From assembly GCA_004519485.1 (NCBI GenBank), contig CP038116.1, positions 496,001 through 560,000 on the forward strand: a stretch of 64,000 nt of DNA, read 5' to 3'. The notes under the pieces are model-generated. The model saw only the letters and a program-made list of their open reading frames with translations. It did not search any database and was not told the DNA's origin. This document shows, one piece after another, positions 44,077-56,472 of this stretch; positions within the stretch are counted from its first letter, which is position 1, and each line of letters begins with the position of its first letter. Origin of the DNA: Nannochloropsis oceanica (Eukaryota > Sar > Eustigmatophyceae > Eustigmatales > Monodopsidaceae). Position numbers and translations under genes: made by a program.

Positions 44077-44117
<41 letters not shown>

Positions 44118-44705
44118 AGAAGAAGAAGCAGCAGCAGCAGAAGAAGAAGAAGTAGGAAAGAAAGAAGATGACGAAGAAGAGAAGGATGACGAGGAGGGGG
44201 GAAATGAGGAGGAGGTTGAAAGGAGGATGTTAGGACGACGAGAAGGAAGCAGGTAATGAAGTGAGAGATAGTGGAGAAGCAGACAGAGAGTGTTGTGCAA
44301 GGCGCGAAACCTTGAAGATTGGAAGCACAACAAACACAAGTGAGCGATAATGATCCTTCTGTCAACAAGGGCAATCAATGCGAAGCTCAATTTATTGCAA
44401 TCCCCTCGCATCGTTACTTTTCACCCTGTTTTCACGTCACTATAGAAATACTCACACACGTAGGGCTCCCCAACAAAAGAAGGTTAAGGTGAGTTTGGGT
44501 CAGCACTCATACCGTACTTGGCATGTGTGCAAAATGACCCGTTTTCGAGAACAGTAGGGGGCAGAGGAGAAGAAAATGCAGGGCGAGAAAGGGGGGGAAT
44601 GCAGCAATCAAAAGTCTGGTCACTTGCAGAAGACATCCAACAATGCGAATACCAAATTTCGCTTGATCTATTTATACTTTTATTTGATTAATCGCGAACA
44701 AAACC
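43696..44705. other. Convergent intergenic region with trinucleotide repeats
   Basis: 1 kb between the 3' ends of the kinase and the SNARE gene. The part 43940-44240 is GAA/GAC repeat sequence. It is open on both strands but codes only low-complexity peptides, so I treat it as non-coding. Confidence 0.5.
44060..44120 (+). repeat. (GAC)n trinucleotide repeat
   Basis: About eighteen GAC/AAC units followed by GAA units, in the convergent intergenic region. Confidence 0.85.
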
Positions 44706-46494
44706 CTAGAAATATCGGACAAAAAGTAAAATGAATACAATCAGCACCACGAACACCTTGATAATCACCGCCCTGTTCCCACGCACGATCCTCAAGTAAT
44801 TCTCCATCTCTGTGTGTCCCTTCCGCACATCTTCCAAGGCCATTTCCATGTCGTCGTCTATCCTCATCACCACTTCCCCCTGAGCCGCCACCAGCCCCGC
44901 CATCTTACTGAACGTCTGTCCCAGCTCTACAATGGCTTTTTCGATGGCCCTTGCGTCTTTCAAGCGACTTGCTGTGTCTCGCTGAGGTTTTCTTTGAACC
45001 TGCTGCTGCTGCTGCTGCTGCTGGTGGTGGTACTGGTGGTGCGGTGGCATCATCATTCCTCGGCCGCTGGAGGAATAAGAGGGAGGAGGGGCGTATCGCC
45101 GGCGAAGACCCGCGTCAGGACCATCACCTCCTCTCCCTCGACCTCCTGCTCCAGTAAGAGCGGAACCAGGAGGAGGGGGTGGAGGAGGGAAAGGAGGAAT
45201 AGTTAAATCGTCGGAGTGTTTTTGTTGAGAGGGGTTGAATGGTGGTGGTGGAGGAGGGGGTGGTGGAGGATAGGGCAAGGCGGAGGAGGAGGATGGAAGT
45301 GGAGGAGGTGGTGGAGTGAAAGATGACAATGAAGGAGGATAAGGAGGAGGAGGAGAAGGAGAAGGCCCATGTCGAGGTGGAGGAGGAGACCGATGTGGAG
45401 GTGGAGGTGGAGGAAATCTACTTTGCTGCTGCCCCAGCTGCTGCTGCTGCTGCTGCTGCCAAGACCGTTGGTACTGCTCAGGACGTGGATGCTGCTGCTG
45501 CTGATATTGCCCATTTCGATTTCCTTCCTCCACACCAACATCAAACGGAACAGGTGGCGGTGACGACCGTTGCGGGGGAGGAGGAGGGGGAGGATGAACC
45601 CGAGGTGGAGGAGCGGGTCCGACAAACAAGGGAGAATCATAGGCTAGTGCTGGGCCGCGGGCTGAGTGGGTAAAGAGCTTTCTTCGGTCGGCCTGGTCCT
45701 TTAGGACGCCTTGCCGGACCTGGAGGGCGGCTTGGAAAAGCTTGGTGTGTTCGGTGGCGCGTATTTTGAGGCCTTCAACGACACAGGTGCAGTGTCGGTG
45801 GCGTTGTTGGCCTTGCCTGTATTATGTGCATCTGATTGAATAGAAACAAGGCAAGCAATCTCATGTGTGCTCTCCAGCCCGTCCTGGCTCCCTCCCTTCC
45901 TCCTTCCCTCCTTCCCTACCGATAGTGTTTTTCCGCGAACCGCAGTAAGCTCTCAATGTCCCCTTGCAATCTCCCCAGGTCCTTCTTAAAGACCGCCGTC
46001 ACGTCTTCTATCTCCGCGGTGGGGTCATTGTGCATGCCTTTTCGTGTCACCAAACGCTGTAACCGATGGACAAGTCTCCGAATACTCGTGAACTCCTTGG
46101 CAACTGTAGCGGCCGCAGCCCCGAAGTCAGAAGTGCCATGCGGAGGGAAGGAGGAAGTGGAGGAGGAGGGGTCAGTGGAGGAGGAGCCGTTGTGGTGGAA
46201 GTCGTCGGGCTCGTCCTGAAGGGAGGGAGGGAGGGGAGGAATTGGATCGAGACAATGAAGATGGGAGAAGAGGGCACAATTTCCATTCGGGCTGCACGAC
46301 TGGCGGAATTACTGAAACTGCACAGGGATAAAGTGAAAATGGGGGAAGTACAGCGGCGAAGCCCCGCACAACCATCACACACAAGCTACTCATGCCCCAC
46401 CTTGTCCCCCTTATATACCCAAACGTACCTCGACGGGCAAATCTGTCATGCCAAATAGTTTGAGGAGGCCCTGAAACTCGCGAGTGCGGTCCAT
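44706..46494 (-). CDS. Qa-SNARE, Sed5/syntaxin-5-like
   Basis: Exons (minus strand) 46494-46429, 46215-45920 and 45816-44706 join in phase to give 490 aa. Sed5/syntaxin 5 acts in ER-Golgi and intra-Golgi fusion. The start MDRTREFQGLLKLFG matches the family N-terminal peptide that binds Sly1. The N-terminal helices are visible (VAKEFTSIRRLVHRLQRLVTR, DPTAEIEDVTAVFKKDLGRL, RATEHTKLFQAALQVRQGVLK). The SNARE motif is about 410-468 (IEKAIVELGQTFSKMAGLVAAQ, then GEVVMRIDDDMEMALEDV) with the central Gln in AAQGEVV. A C-terminal membrane anchor follows (about 470-488, VIIKVFVVLIVFILLFVRYF). Unusual is a linker of about 220 residues rich in Pro and Gln between the helices and the SNARE motif; most Qa-SNAREs are about 300 aa. 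Membrin- or other Qa-types are less likely given the N-peptide. Confidence 0.9.
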
Positions 46495-46933
46495 GACCAC
46501 GGCTGGACTGGGGGCCCTGATCGTGGGTGGTGGGAGTTTGTGCTGCTTGAGTGCTAAGCACTAGTGCTTGAGTGCTTGTGTGCGTTGCGTTAGTAGCTTA
46601 TCGCCAAAACAACAACGGGCGAGGGGGGAGAAAGACAAGCGGCTTGGCTGCGTGGACCAAGCTCTGTATTGGCCGGCTTAGTTGTCCTGTCCAAGTATAT
46701 GGGCGATGTTTGAAGTGTGTATGGGGTAGAGAAAGTCCAGGAGGGAAATGGAGGGGTAAAGCGAGCATGGGTCTGGGATGATGATGGATGTCCAACTCCC
46801 CCCACCTACTCCGTCCACACCACCACACAAAACACCACAACCACAGAGTTTTTGGGGGGAAAAAAGAGGGAAGGGCCTGTGGTTGACTGGCCGCCATTTA
46901 CAAAGCATACAAAGAGCGCCGCCAAACAAACAC
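46495..46933. promoter_or_regulatory. Divergent promoter region, SNARE / NAT9
   Basis: 439 bases between start codons. Near the SNARE side the 12-base word TGCTTGAGTGCT occurs twice (46544-46555 and 46565-46576) around a perfect palindrome AGCACTAGTGCT (46557-46568). These could be factor-binding sites; this is inference only. Confidence 0.4.
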
Positions 46934-48178
<1,245 letters not shown>

Positions 48179-48679
48179 AAGGGTAAGAGGGGGATGAAAA
48201 AGAGGGGATAGGTGATGTGTACAAACGAAAGAGAGAAAAAACCAATTAACCATATGAAGTAGGGCAGCCACACATAAATGTGCCTTCTTCTTCTCGTCGC
48301 CCACTGCCTTTATTGTACTTTTCAATCGCTGCAAAACATTTTGCGTGGGTGTTTTCATGTGTCTTTCACTTACAGGGTGCGGCTCATAACGGCTCTTTCC
48401 AGTGTGGAGACATTCACAGCAGCTTGGTCACCCCATTTTCTATCCCTTTTGCCTCTAGGGTGTGCAATGTCACTTTTAGCTACATGCATACACACACTTG
48501 TATCAACATGGCGGCAAGCGATTTCTGAGGCTTGTCCCTGCTCCAGAGAACCCCTCCCTCCCTCGTCCCTCGTCATCATCAGACCCATATGTGTGTTCCG
48601 TCTCCTTTTTCCCAACCATGTAAACACAACAATGCACAGGGAGAGAAAGGGCACATTCAGAAGGAGTACCTGCTATCCA
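48179..48679. other. Intergenic / possible 5' extension of the dolichol kinase frame
   Basis: The dolichol kinase frame stays open back to about 48278, with other ATGs (48278, 48632), but the extra sequence has no family features. It probably holds the NAT9 3' UTR and the dolichol kinase promoter. Confidence 0.4.
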
Positions 48680-48946
48680 ATGTCAGGCGTCATTCTCCTG
48701 CACCGGCCAGGCAAGGAATCCCAGCCCCCAGACCTTTCCTATTACTCCCCCTCTTTGGGCTCGGACGCCATCATTAGCACAGAGGAAGAGATCAAGGAGG
48801 AGCGACACCACCACCACTGCAGGACTCACAATAAGGAAGCAGTAGCTGTGGATCCTCCCTCACCGAATCTGTGCTCACCCGTGAGGAGCAGCGGCAGCGT
48901 ATATAGCGACCGTGTTAGCGGGGAGATGGCGCCCACCTCCTCCTCC

Positions 48947-48978
<32 letters not shown>

Positions 48979-49977
48979 CTCCTCCTCCTCCTCCTCCTCC
49001 TCCTCCCCCTCCTCCTCCTCCTCCTCCTCCCCCTCCTCCTCCTTCTCCTCCTCCTCCTTCCTTCCCTCCTCTATCCGTCTCCTCACCCCATTCCTATCAC
49101 CACCACACCATCTCCAAAATGTCTACCTTTCCTCCCTAATCTCCCGCGATGAGAAGAACACACTTTATCCAGCCGTCGCCGAGCTTGTAGTCATCAACGG
49201 CATCCTCGCCTGGCTCTGTACCCTCCTGCTCAGCCCATCCTTCATTCCTTCATATTCTACCAAGTTGGAAGCTCTCGCTCTTTTTCTTCTTGGACTCGTC
49301 GCACACGCTGGCCTGGGTCCCTCTCAATTCCGTTTCTGTCCCGACAGCGGCCTTGCCATAGGCTTGACAGGCCTCCCTGCCATGCTTGCGAGCTGCCTCT
49401 TGCTCACCAATCACGACCCCTTCCTCGCCTCCCTCCTCCACGCCAACCTCCTCTGTGCTTTCGGGGTAGTCGCTCGTCAATTCTGTCGTCCGTCCATACC
49501 AGACATATCACGTCGAAATACCCTCGTTCCTTGGGCTGTGTATCTTGGAAGCAAGCTCCTCCTCGTCCTCCTCCGCTGCCTTTTCCATCCCTTATGGCCG
49601 GCAGCTGGGTTTTCGCTTCTTGTTTATGCAATGCACGAGTTGTTGGTGTGGGGACTGGTAAATACGCCCTTGATGACAGCTAGCGTTACCCTAGGAGAGG
49701 CCATGGTGCTGACCCAGGCCTTGAGCTTGGTGACTGCAGACGCGCTTTGTGTAGGGGTAGTGAAGGCGGGATGGGAGGGAGGGAGGGAGGGAGGGAGGGC
49801 GTGGGTGGCCAGGGTGACGAATTTTGGGGAGATGTATGCGAGAGAGAGGGTGGAGGGACGGGAGCCGGTGCTGCTGGTGCTGCAGGCTGGTTTATTGGCG
49901 ATCCTAGGACTGGGGTTTGTAATAGTGCCTTTGTTTGGTCCGAAGATGAGGAGGAGGGGGGGGGCGAAGGGGAATGG

Positions 49978-50013
<36 letters not shown>

Positions 50014-51340
50014 GCCTGAGGCTCAGTGGCGAGAAAAACAGACGTTGCCATCGGAAGGGGTGGAGATAGACGGGATGGGAGGAGGAAGAGCAGGAGGAGG
50101 AGTAGCGGGAGCAGGGATGTTGCCACGAGGAGCTACTCCCCGCAGTGGTAGTGGTAGCAGCGGCAGCAGCAACGGCAGGAGGAGTCATGCTTTCGATGAG
50201 CGAAGGGAAGCAGAAGAAGAGAGGGAAAGGAGAAGGGGAAGAGGGCGAGGAGGAGGGAAGCGCAGCAACATCGCCAGTGCTCTCGCGACTGGCAGTGGAG
50301 AAGCCTCCAACAGCAGCAACAGCTTAACCTTCCCGTCCTGTCACTCTTCTTCCCTCCCTCCCTTCTCATCGTCCTTCACCACCGCCGCTACAACCACCAC
50401 CACCACCACCACCACCAGCAGCAGCAGCAGCAGCAGCAACCCCGAATCCATCCTCCTCCCCACCCTTGCTTTTTTTAGCATCATGGCCGCCTACCTTCTC
50501 CTAATTATTTTCCCCTACCTCGCACTCCTTCTCCCAGACCACCCCAACCCACTCTTTTGGCTCTTCACGTTCCTCTCATCAGATCCCGCCTACCCCTCCC
50601 TCCTCCTCACCTGGACCTGCCTTCTCTTCCTCTTCCTCCTCCTTATCCTCCCCATATCCCGCCTCCTCTCCCTTCCTCGCATCCTCACCCGGAAGACATT
50701 CCATGTCCTCGCCGTCCTCCTATTCCTCCCTCCCACCCTTGCCCACCCCCTCCTCCTCTCCCTCTCCTACTCCATCGCCCTGTCGCTTCTCCTCCTCCTC
50801 GAGTTCATTCGCCTCGCCCGTCCCTCCCTCCCTCCCTCCCTCGGCCTCGCCCTCCACCACTACTACTCCCACTTCCTCGACGAGCGCGACACGGGGGATC
50901 TGGTCGTGACCCACCTCTACCTCCTCCTAGGTTGCGCTTTCCCCCTCTGGGTCACCTACCTCTTCCCCATCTCCTCCCTCCCTCCCTCCAACCCTCTTTT
51001 ACCGTTCGCGGGGATCGTGGTGCTGGGGGTTGGGGATGCAGCAGCTGCGACTGTTGGCTCCGTTGTGGGTCGGAACCGGTGGCCTTCCTCCCGCCGCACC
51101 TTGGAAGGGTCTCTAGCCTTTTTCATGACGACCCTCGGGATGGTGGAGTGGCTGAAAGGAGGGACAGGGGGAGGGGCGGAGTGGGGGTGGGTGCTGGCGG
51201 TGGCGTTATTGTCACTGCTGGAAGCATTTACGCATCAGATTGATAATTTGGTGCTCCCTGTGTATGCGGTGACTCTGTTCAACTTGGCATGGAGGGTGGG
51301 TAAGTTGGATGGGAGGGAGGGAGTGCTGGTGGGGTTGTAG
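48680..51340 (+). CDS. DOLK: Dolichol kinase (SEC59/DOLK-like), multi-pass ER membrane protein
   Basis: 886 aa from ATG 48680 (MSGVILLHRPGKESQPP); earlier in-frame ATGs exist. Dolichol kinase uses CTP to make dolichyl phosphate for N-glycosylation and GPI anchors in the ER. Many hydrophobic segments are seen, for example VVINGILAWLCTLLLSP, LFLLGLVAHAGLG and LLAILGLGFVIVPLFG. The diagnostic C-terminal region includes LTRKTFHVLAVLLFLPP, then GIVVLGVGDAAAATVGSVVGRNRWP with SRRTLEGSLAFF (about 775-820), the CTP-binding signature, and EAFTHQIDNLVLPVYAVTLFNL. A poly-Ser run near the N-terminus (TCC repeat, about 48935-49060) and a Gln/Gly/Ser-rich cytosolic insert (about 430-580) make it larger than the usual roughly 500 aa. 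No intron is required. Confidence 0.88.
48935..49062 (+). repeat. (TCC)n coding poly-Ser
   Basis: About forty TCC/TCT codons giving a Ser run near the N-terminus of dolichol kinase. The opposite strand reads poly-Glu. Confidence 0.9.
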
Positions 51341-52909
51341 TACACGAGAGGATGGAGAAAGAGTGTGTGTGTTGGTTGAAGGAAAGTAGAAATCAGTGTT
51401 ACATACTCGTGTGTACAGTAGAAGAGGAAGAAGGAATTAGGGGATGAGAAGTCTTGACTGAGACCTCCCGGGCATCATGCAAGGACGACTGAAAGCACAC
51501 AACAGAAAAGTAATGACGGTCTTAGCGAAGGTGGAGGTAAAATAAAATCACGGAACCGATGGCAGAGAAAGTTCGAATTGCTTATAAGGACATGCAATCC
51601 GTTTGGTGACGGGCAGTACTGCGACTGACGGGCAGTACTGCGACTGAGAGTTGCTTTTCATTTGGGTTTTTGCACAGATCAATCAAGTGCGTCTGACTGA
51701 CGTCTCCGTGGTGGAGAACGTTGCATAACGTGGCTGCCGAAAGAAGTGGAAGGCCGATGTTTATGGTAAGTCGACCATCACTTTCACTTCTGGTCGAAGT
51801 CGTATTTATTCACTGTCTATTTATCGACCGCCTTTATCAGAAAATTTGACGCAGAGCCAGAGAATCGATAGAGACGCGCGATCGCAAGGATCCTAAGTAT
51901 CGGCCTTCTTCCGCATATAGAGTGGAGAGCTTCACAGTGCCAAACTTTTTAAAATAGATGATCATTGCTGAACGACGACTCAGCTTACGATCCTTCACTA
52001 CTCTACTGAAGATGCCGCAGATAGTGTTTAAACATATGCGTGTGTCTATGAGATGGTTTCTCTGCATGGGCCTTACGATGCAAAGTCTGCCACCAAATCT
52101 CGATTTTCCTGTGCTTACTATGGTGGGAAAAGTGTCATCATGCACAAGACATGGGAACAGGAACGCTATTTGCAGTGTCGAACCCATCGCAGTCTTTTTC
52201 CCGATCGTGTATGTATGTATGCCTCAGGCACCATGGCAATCATGGCCCGCTTCAACACCAGATTTGTGGGAACGCGAGCCTTGGATATATATGGTACTTG
52301 AAGCCACCGACGCGGGAGCACTGCGCTAATAATTAATCCCCTCCCGACCATGTTTCTAGGTTTATCATACATACATCCTGGTGTGATTTTCTCGACCTAA
52401 CTATGACATTTGGGCGTTGGCGTTTTTTGGTCTGGCGTGGACGTTGCTGTGGCGAGCCGTCGCCTAGATCTGCATGACTTGCTTGGTGTCAGTGTACTTC
52501 GCCCTCTGTCCCTACGTGCGGCCGGCAGGCCATGACATGGCATCATATAGGAAGAATCATTGATATGAAAACCATCGTGTGTGCCTATGCTTGCCTTCGT
52601 CACCCTGGAACATGTCCCTTATTGCATGACCTCCCCACCACTGCTACCACGACACCTTCCACCTCATCCTTTTACCCTGTACAGGCCAACAAGACATCCA
52701 TTATTGCTTGGCTCACATAATTTAATCTAAATCATTGTCACAAGTACAATCCGTCATTGCCCTCTTTGTCCTCCTCCTCCTCCTCCGCCCTTCTACCCTT
52801 GCTCGACATCCGCTGACAGGCACGCACGAACTCACCCTTTCAAAGCACGCGGCATTCAAAACGATATCCTTAAAGCAAGAAAGCCCCGTCTATCATTCCA
52901 CGGTAGAGA
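51341..52909. other. Intergenic, dolichol kinase to ankyrin gene
   Basis: 1.57 kb without a recognised gene. It holds a tandem repeat at 51607-51644. A minus-strand frame (51837-52187) and a hydrophobic frame without ATG (52735-52926) have no supporting features. Confidence 0.5.
51607..51644 (+). repeat. Perfect tandem duplication of a 19-base unit
   Basis: Unit TGACGGGCAGTACTGCGAC occurs twice head to tail and is followed by TGA, the start of a third copy. Unlike the other repeats here it is not simple sequence. Confidence 0.95.
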
Positions 52910-54211
52910 ATGAATGGAGGGCATGATCCCATCCAAGGAGGTGGGCTTGTCTTGGACAGAGACAGGGAGGCACATGGTCCAGACACGATTCTTTACTATG
53001 CGCGCGCCGGGAATGTTGAAGGCGTAATGGCCATGGTGAAAACCGATCCCGCACAGGTAAGCGAATCATACATATATACATAAATGAGAGAAAGGGAAAG
53101 GTGCAACAGGGGTCGTAGGGAAAAGAGGGTCGTAGGGATTGATCTGCTTGGAGAGGAATCTTGAGTAATTTACTTAGACCTCAGGGCAGAATTTGGAGAG
53201 AGAGGTGGCTGACGCTACCGAGGAAAAAAGAAGGATAGAGCAAAAGGTGGTGAAGGTAGGAGACACAAATTTTGACGATTCTATAAAGCAAATGTCACTT
53301 CATTCTCTCACATTCCTCCAAATCTCCCTCCCCCCCTCCCTCTTTCCCTCCCTCCACCTCAAGGTCAACTACCAACGCATCGTCACGCCCTTGATGTGGG
53401 CGAGCTATTGCGGGCACGTGCATATTGCCTCCTTCCTGCTCCAGTGCGGCGCCAGCATTGACCAAACCGAGGAAGGAAAAGGTCGCACTGCCCTCTACCT
53501 TGCCTCTGGCCGGGGCCATGCCTCCGTTGTCTCCCTCCTGCTTTCCCATGGCGCGAACCCCACCATAAAGAGGAAAGGGGGATGGTGCCCACTCTCTGTC
53601 GCTGCCTCTGAGGCACACGTCCCTGTAGTGCAGCTGCTGCTCTCCCATCCTTTGGTGGAGGTGGACTCGAGGGACGATGATGGGAGCACAGCCCTTTACC
53701 GGGCTGCCCTCTGGGGGTGTGGTGCGGCGGTGCGAGAGCTGCTGCGGAAGGGAGCGAACCCGTCCTTGGTTGGAGGGGGGGGGTTACTGCCAGTGGCTGT
53801 AGCGAGGGCCAGGGGGCATGCGGAGTGCGTGATGGTGTTAGAGAATGAGGAGAGGATGTTTGCGTTGGCCAAGGCGAGGGCCTTGAGGAGGGTGGGAGGG
53901 ATGCTCCGGAGGGCAAAGGAGGAGGAGAAGGAGGAGAATGAGGATAGAAAGAGAGAGGAAGGGTGGAGAGAGAGAAGAAGGCTGTGGAAGGGGGAGAATG
54001 AGGGGAGGGAGGAGGAGGAGGAGGAGGAGGAGGGACGGTTGGAGGGGAAACGTTGGAGGATGAGCGTGGCTGTTGGGGGGGGGGGGTGGACGCCGGGGGA
54101 GGGAGTGGAGGAAGAGAGGAGGGAACGAAGCGAGGGGAATTTGAATGAGACGCACGGAGGCGTACAGGTGCAAAGTCAGTATGTAGAGGCAGGGCTGGTG
54201 AACGACCTGAC

Positions 54212-54253
<42 letters not shown>

Positions 54254-54977
54254 CCCTCAAAACCTTCTTCCTTCCCCTTGTTCCCCCCCTCCTTCTCTGT
54301 CTGTCCTACCCTTCCCTCCTCGCACGCCTCCTCTCTCATTCTCCCATGCTTCGGCTTCTTCCACTTCCCTCTCCTCCTTCTGTGCACAGCACATTCCCGC
54401 GTACCTTCGTGGACGGTTTATTTCTTTGTCGTTACCGGAGGTTTGGCTTCATGATGAGGCAAACGCAGAACAAGAGGAGGAGGAGGAGGAGGAGGAGGAG
54501 GAGGAGGAGGTGGAGGAGGAGGAAGGGGAAGGGAACGGGAGGGAGAAAGAGGTAGAGGGAGTGGTGAGAAAAAGTGAAGAAAGATGTTGGACTGTTGGGG
54601 GAGGAGGAGGAGGAGGAGGAGGAGGAGGAGGAGGAAAGGGAAGTAGGTCCACATCGTGGAGGAATTGGCTGCGAGGCGGAAACGGACATGCAGCAACAAA
54701 AAATATAACAGCAACAAGAGCAACAGCAACAGCAACGGGAGAAGGAGGGGCGACACCTATGGTCGGTGTCACAGGTCACACCTCCTCTCCCTCGACCCCC
54801 TCCTTTTCCTTATATGCTACTGCAGAAGCACCAGGAGTAGCAGAGGCCAAGAACGAAGGGAAAGGCCGTGGAAGAAGAGAAAGAGAGAGGGAAAGTTTGG
54901 GGCCAGCGGTGGTAGCGATGGTCGTACGGGACATGAGCTACGATGTATTTTTGAACCTGGCAGAGATGATGGTTTAG
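52910..54977 (+). CDS. Ankyrin-repeat protein
   Basis: Exons 52910-53056, 53190-53255 and 53364-54977 join in phase to give 608 aa. Ankyrin repeats run from about 25 to 225: DTILYYARAGNVEGVMAMV, TPLMWASYCGHVHIASFLLQCGASID, TALYLASGRGHASVVSLLLSHGANP, CPLSVAASEAHVPVVQLLLSHPLVEV, TALYRAALWGCGAAVRELLRKGANP. A Glu/Arg-rich helix follows, then a short polyQ run (54213-54251), a Ser/Pro part, poly-Glu and poly-Gly runs, and an end LAEMMV. No enzymatic domain is seen; a protein-protein adaptor role is inferred from the family. Intron 2 is 108 nt, a multiple of three and free of stops, so the intron-retained form is also an open frame. Exon 2 uses an AG six bases after another AG (CAGGGCAG). Confidence 0.82.
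54478..54520 (+). repeat. (GGA)n coding poly-Glu in ankyrin gene
   Basis: Roughly thirteen GAG-phase GGA units; a second GGA array at about 54600-54636 codes poly-Gly in the same reading frame because its phase differs. Confidence 0.85.
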
Positions 54978-56472
54978 GAACAGGATGAATTTAGGGAGAA
55001 GGATATGGGGGAAGAAGAGGAAGAGGAGGAGAGGGAGGGAAAAAAAAGGAAGGGGTGAAAGAAGGAGGGGTGGGGAAGAGGAGGAAGAGGAGGAGGAGAG
55101 GGAGGAAGAAAAATGAAGAAGAGAGATGTTTTGGAGATAAAGGAGGACACAAGAAGAGCTACGTCTAGACAGATCCAGGGTCGACCCTGGAAGCAGAGGA
55201 GATGAGCGAGCCACGCAAGATCAGCTAGGTAATCGCTATGTTTGGAGCTGTATTAAATATTATCGCTTGTGGTAGTGAAGACTTGCTGCTGCGAAACTTG
55301 GGGCCAGTTAACTAAAAGGTCTTATACGCGTCATGCATCTTTGGCCAAGATGTATGTTTGAGAAATGAAGAGAGAAATCAGATAATTCTTTATATATGCA
55401 TCGCTTGATTGAGAAGAAATAGATGGATTGTAGGAGAATTGTGAGGGGGTTGTGAACGTGTGTACGATGGAAGTGAAGTGGAGGGAGCCAGAAGTGCCTG
55501 CGGCCAGAACTTGGTGTGCGCAAGCAAAACTATTTAAGCTTGGCGGAATTTTTATTGCCTGACAAGAAAACGAGAAAAATGACATTCGATGGACAGTATA
55601 TTGACAATCTCTAAGGTATTTTTTAAAAAAAATCTTGAGATGGACAAATTACTTCCCGAAGTGAAATCGACCCTCAGTCTTTCGAAGCCGTTGTTGTTTG
55701 ACTTCCCCACCGCTTGCCGTTTCTTGAAACGATGTCGTAGATGTTGTCCCTTGCTTGCTTTTTCCCCGGTCTGACGTAATATCCACGCAGTTTTTTTTTA
55801 CCCATGCTTTGTTCTTCAGGTACTGAATGTTATGTTGATTGTATCTCAAAGCTTTCTGGCGATTTCCCTTCGGATGCGGACCTTCGGGAACGAATTTCAA
55901 CGGTCCCGATCCAAACCACATCTTGAAAAATCAAAAAGGAGGCCAAAATTTTGGGGAGAAGACCAATAACCCAGGAGGAACATGTGGGGACGGTACCGGT
56001 AACTTAAATCTTCCAGATCATTGTCTTCTATTTTCTCACATGTCTCAAAGTAACACCCAAATGTGCGCATGCCTGACAGCGCACCTGCAGAGAACATGAA
56101 CACACGTCGAAGAAGCAACAGAGGGGAGAGTCAAACGGTCGAAACAACACAAAAGCTCCCTCGGTGCGCTTGGCTCCGTCAGGAGGTCACCGTAATCCTT
56201 CGATCTTGTTTCTACGCCGCGGCGAGATAAGGCCCCTAATCTCCTCTTAAACACTTTGTCGATCATTTAGACACTCAAGTCCTACACCGAAGAGAGAGCC
56301 GACAGGAAATCCGCACGCACATGCACGCAATGATTGACGTCCTCCCTTCCTGCACCATATACGTAACGTGACATACACAGACTTTGCGGAGGCGATTTAG
56401 GCTGGACTGTTAGCCCCTCGCTCCACACAGGCGCAAGACAACTACAATAGCCCAAAAGACCGAGCGCCAAGC
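54978..56472. other. Intergenic, ankyrin gene to beta-helix membrane protein gene
   Basis: 1.5 kb. The first 150 bases are GGA/GAA-rich; the rest is fairly AT-rich (about 55220-56100) with several short frames and no recognisable gene. It should hold a 3' UTR and the next promoter. Confidence 0.5.

Noticed and set aside
43854-44411. 185-codon minus-strand frame of Ser/Leu/Phe
   Set aside because: Reads GAA/GAC repeats antisense; no protein features.
51837-52187. 116-codon minus-strand frame
   Set aside because: No recognisable domain and no neighbouring exon with matching phase; probably chance.
52735-52926. Signal-peptide-like frame (IALFVLLLLLRPSTLA) before the ankyrin gene
   Set aside because: No ATG, and the hydrophobic run comes from a TCC repeat.
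55839-56099. 86-codon frame in AT-rich intergenic DNA
   Set aside because: No family resemblance, no splice links, overlapping frames on the other strand.
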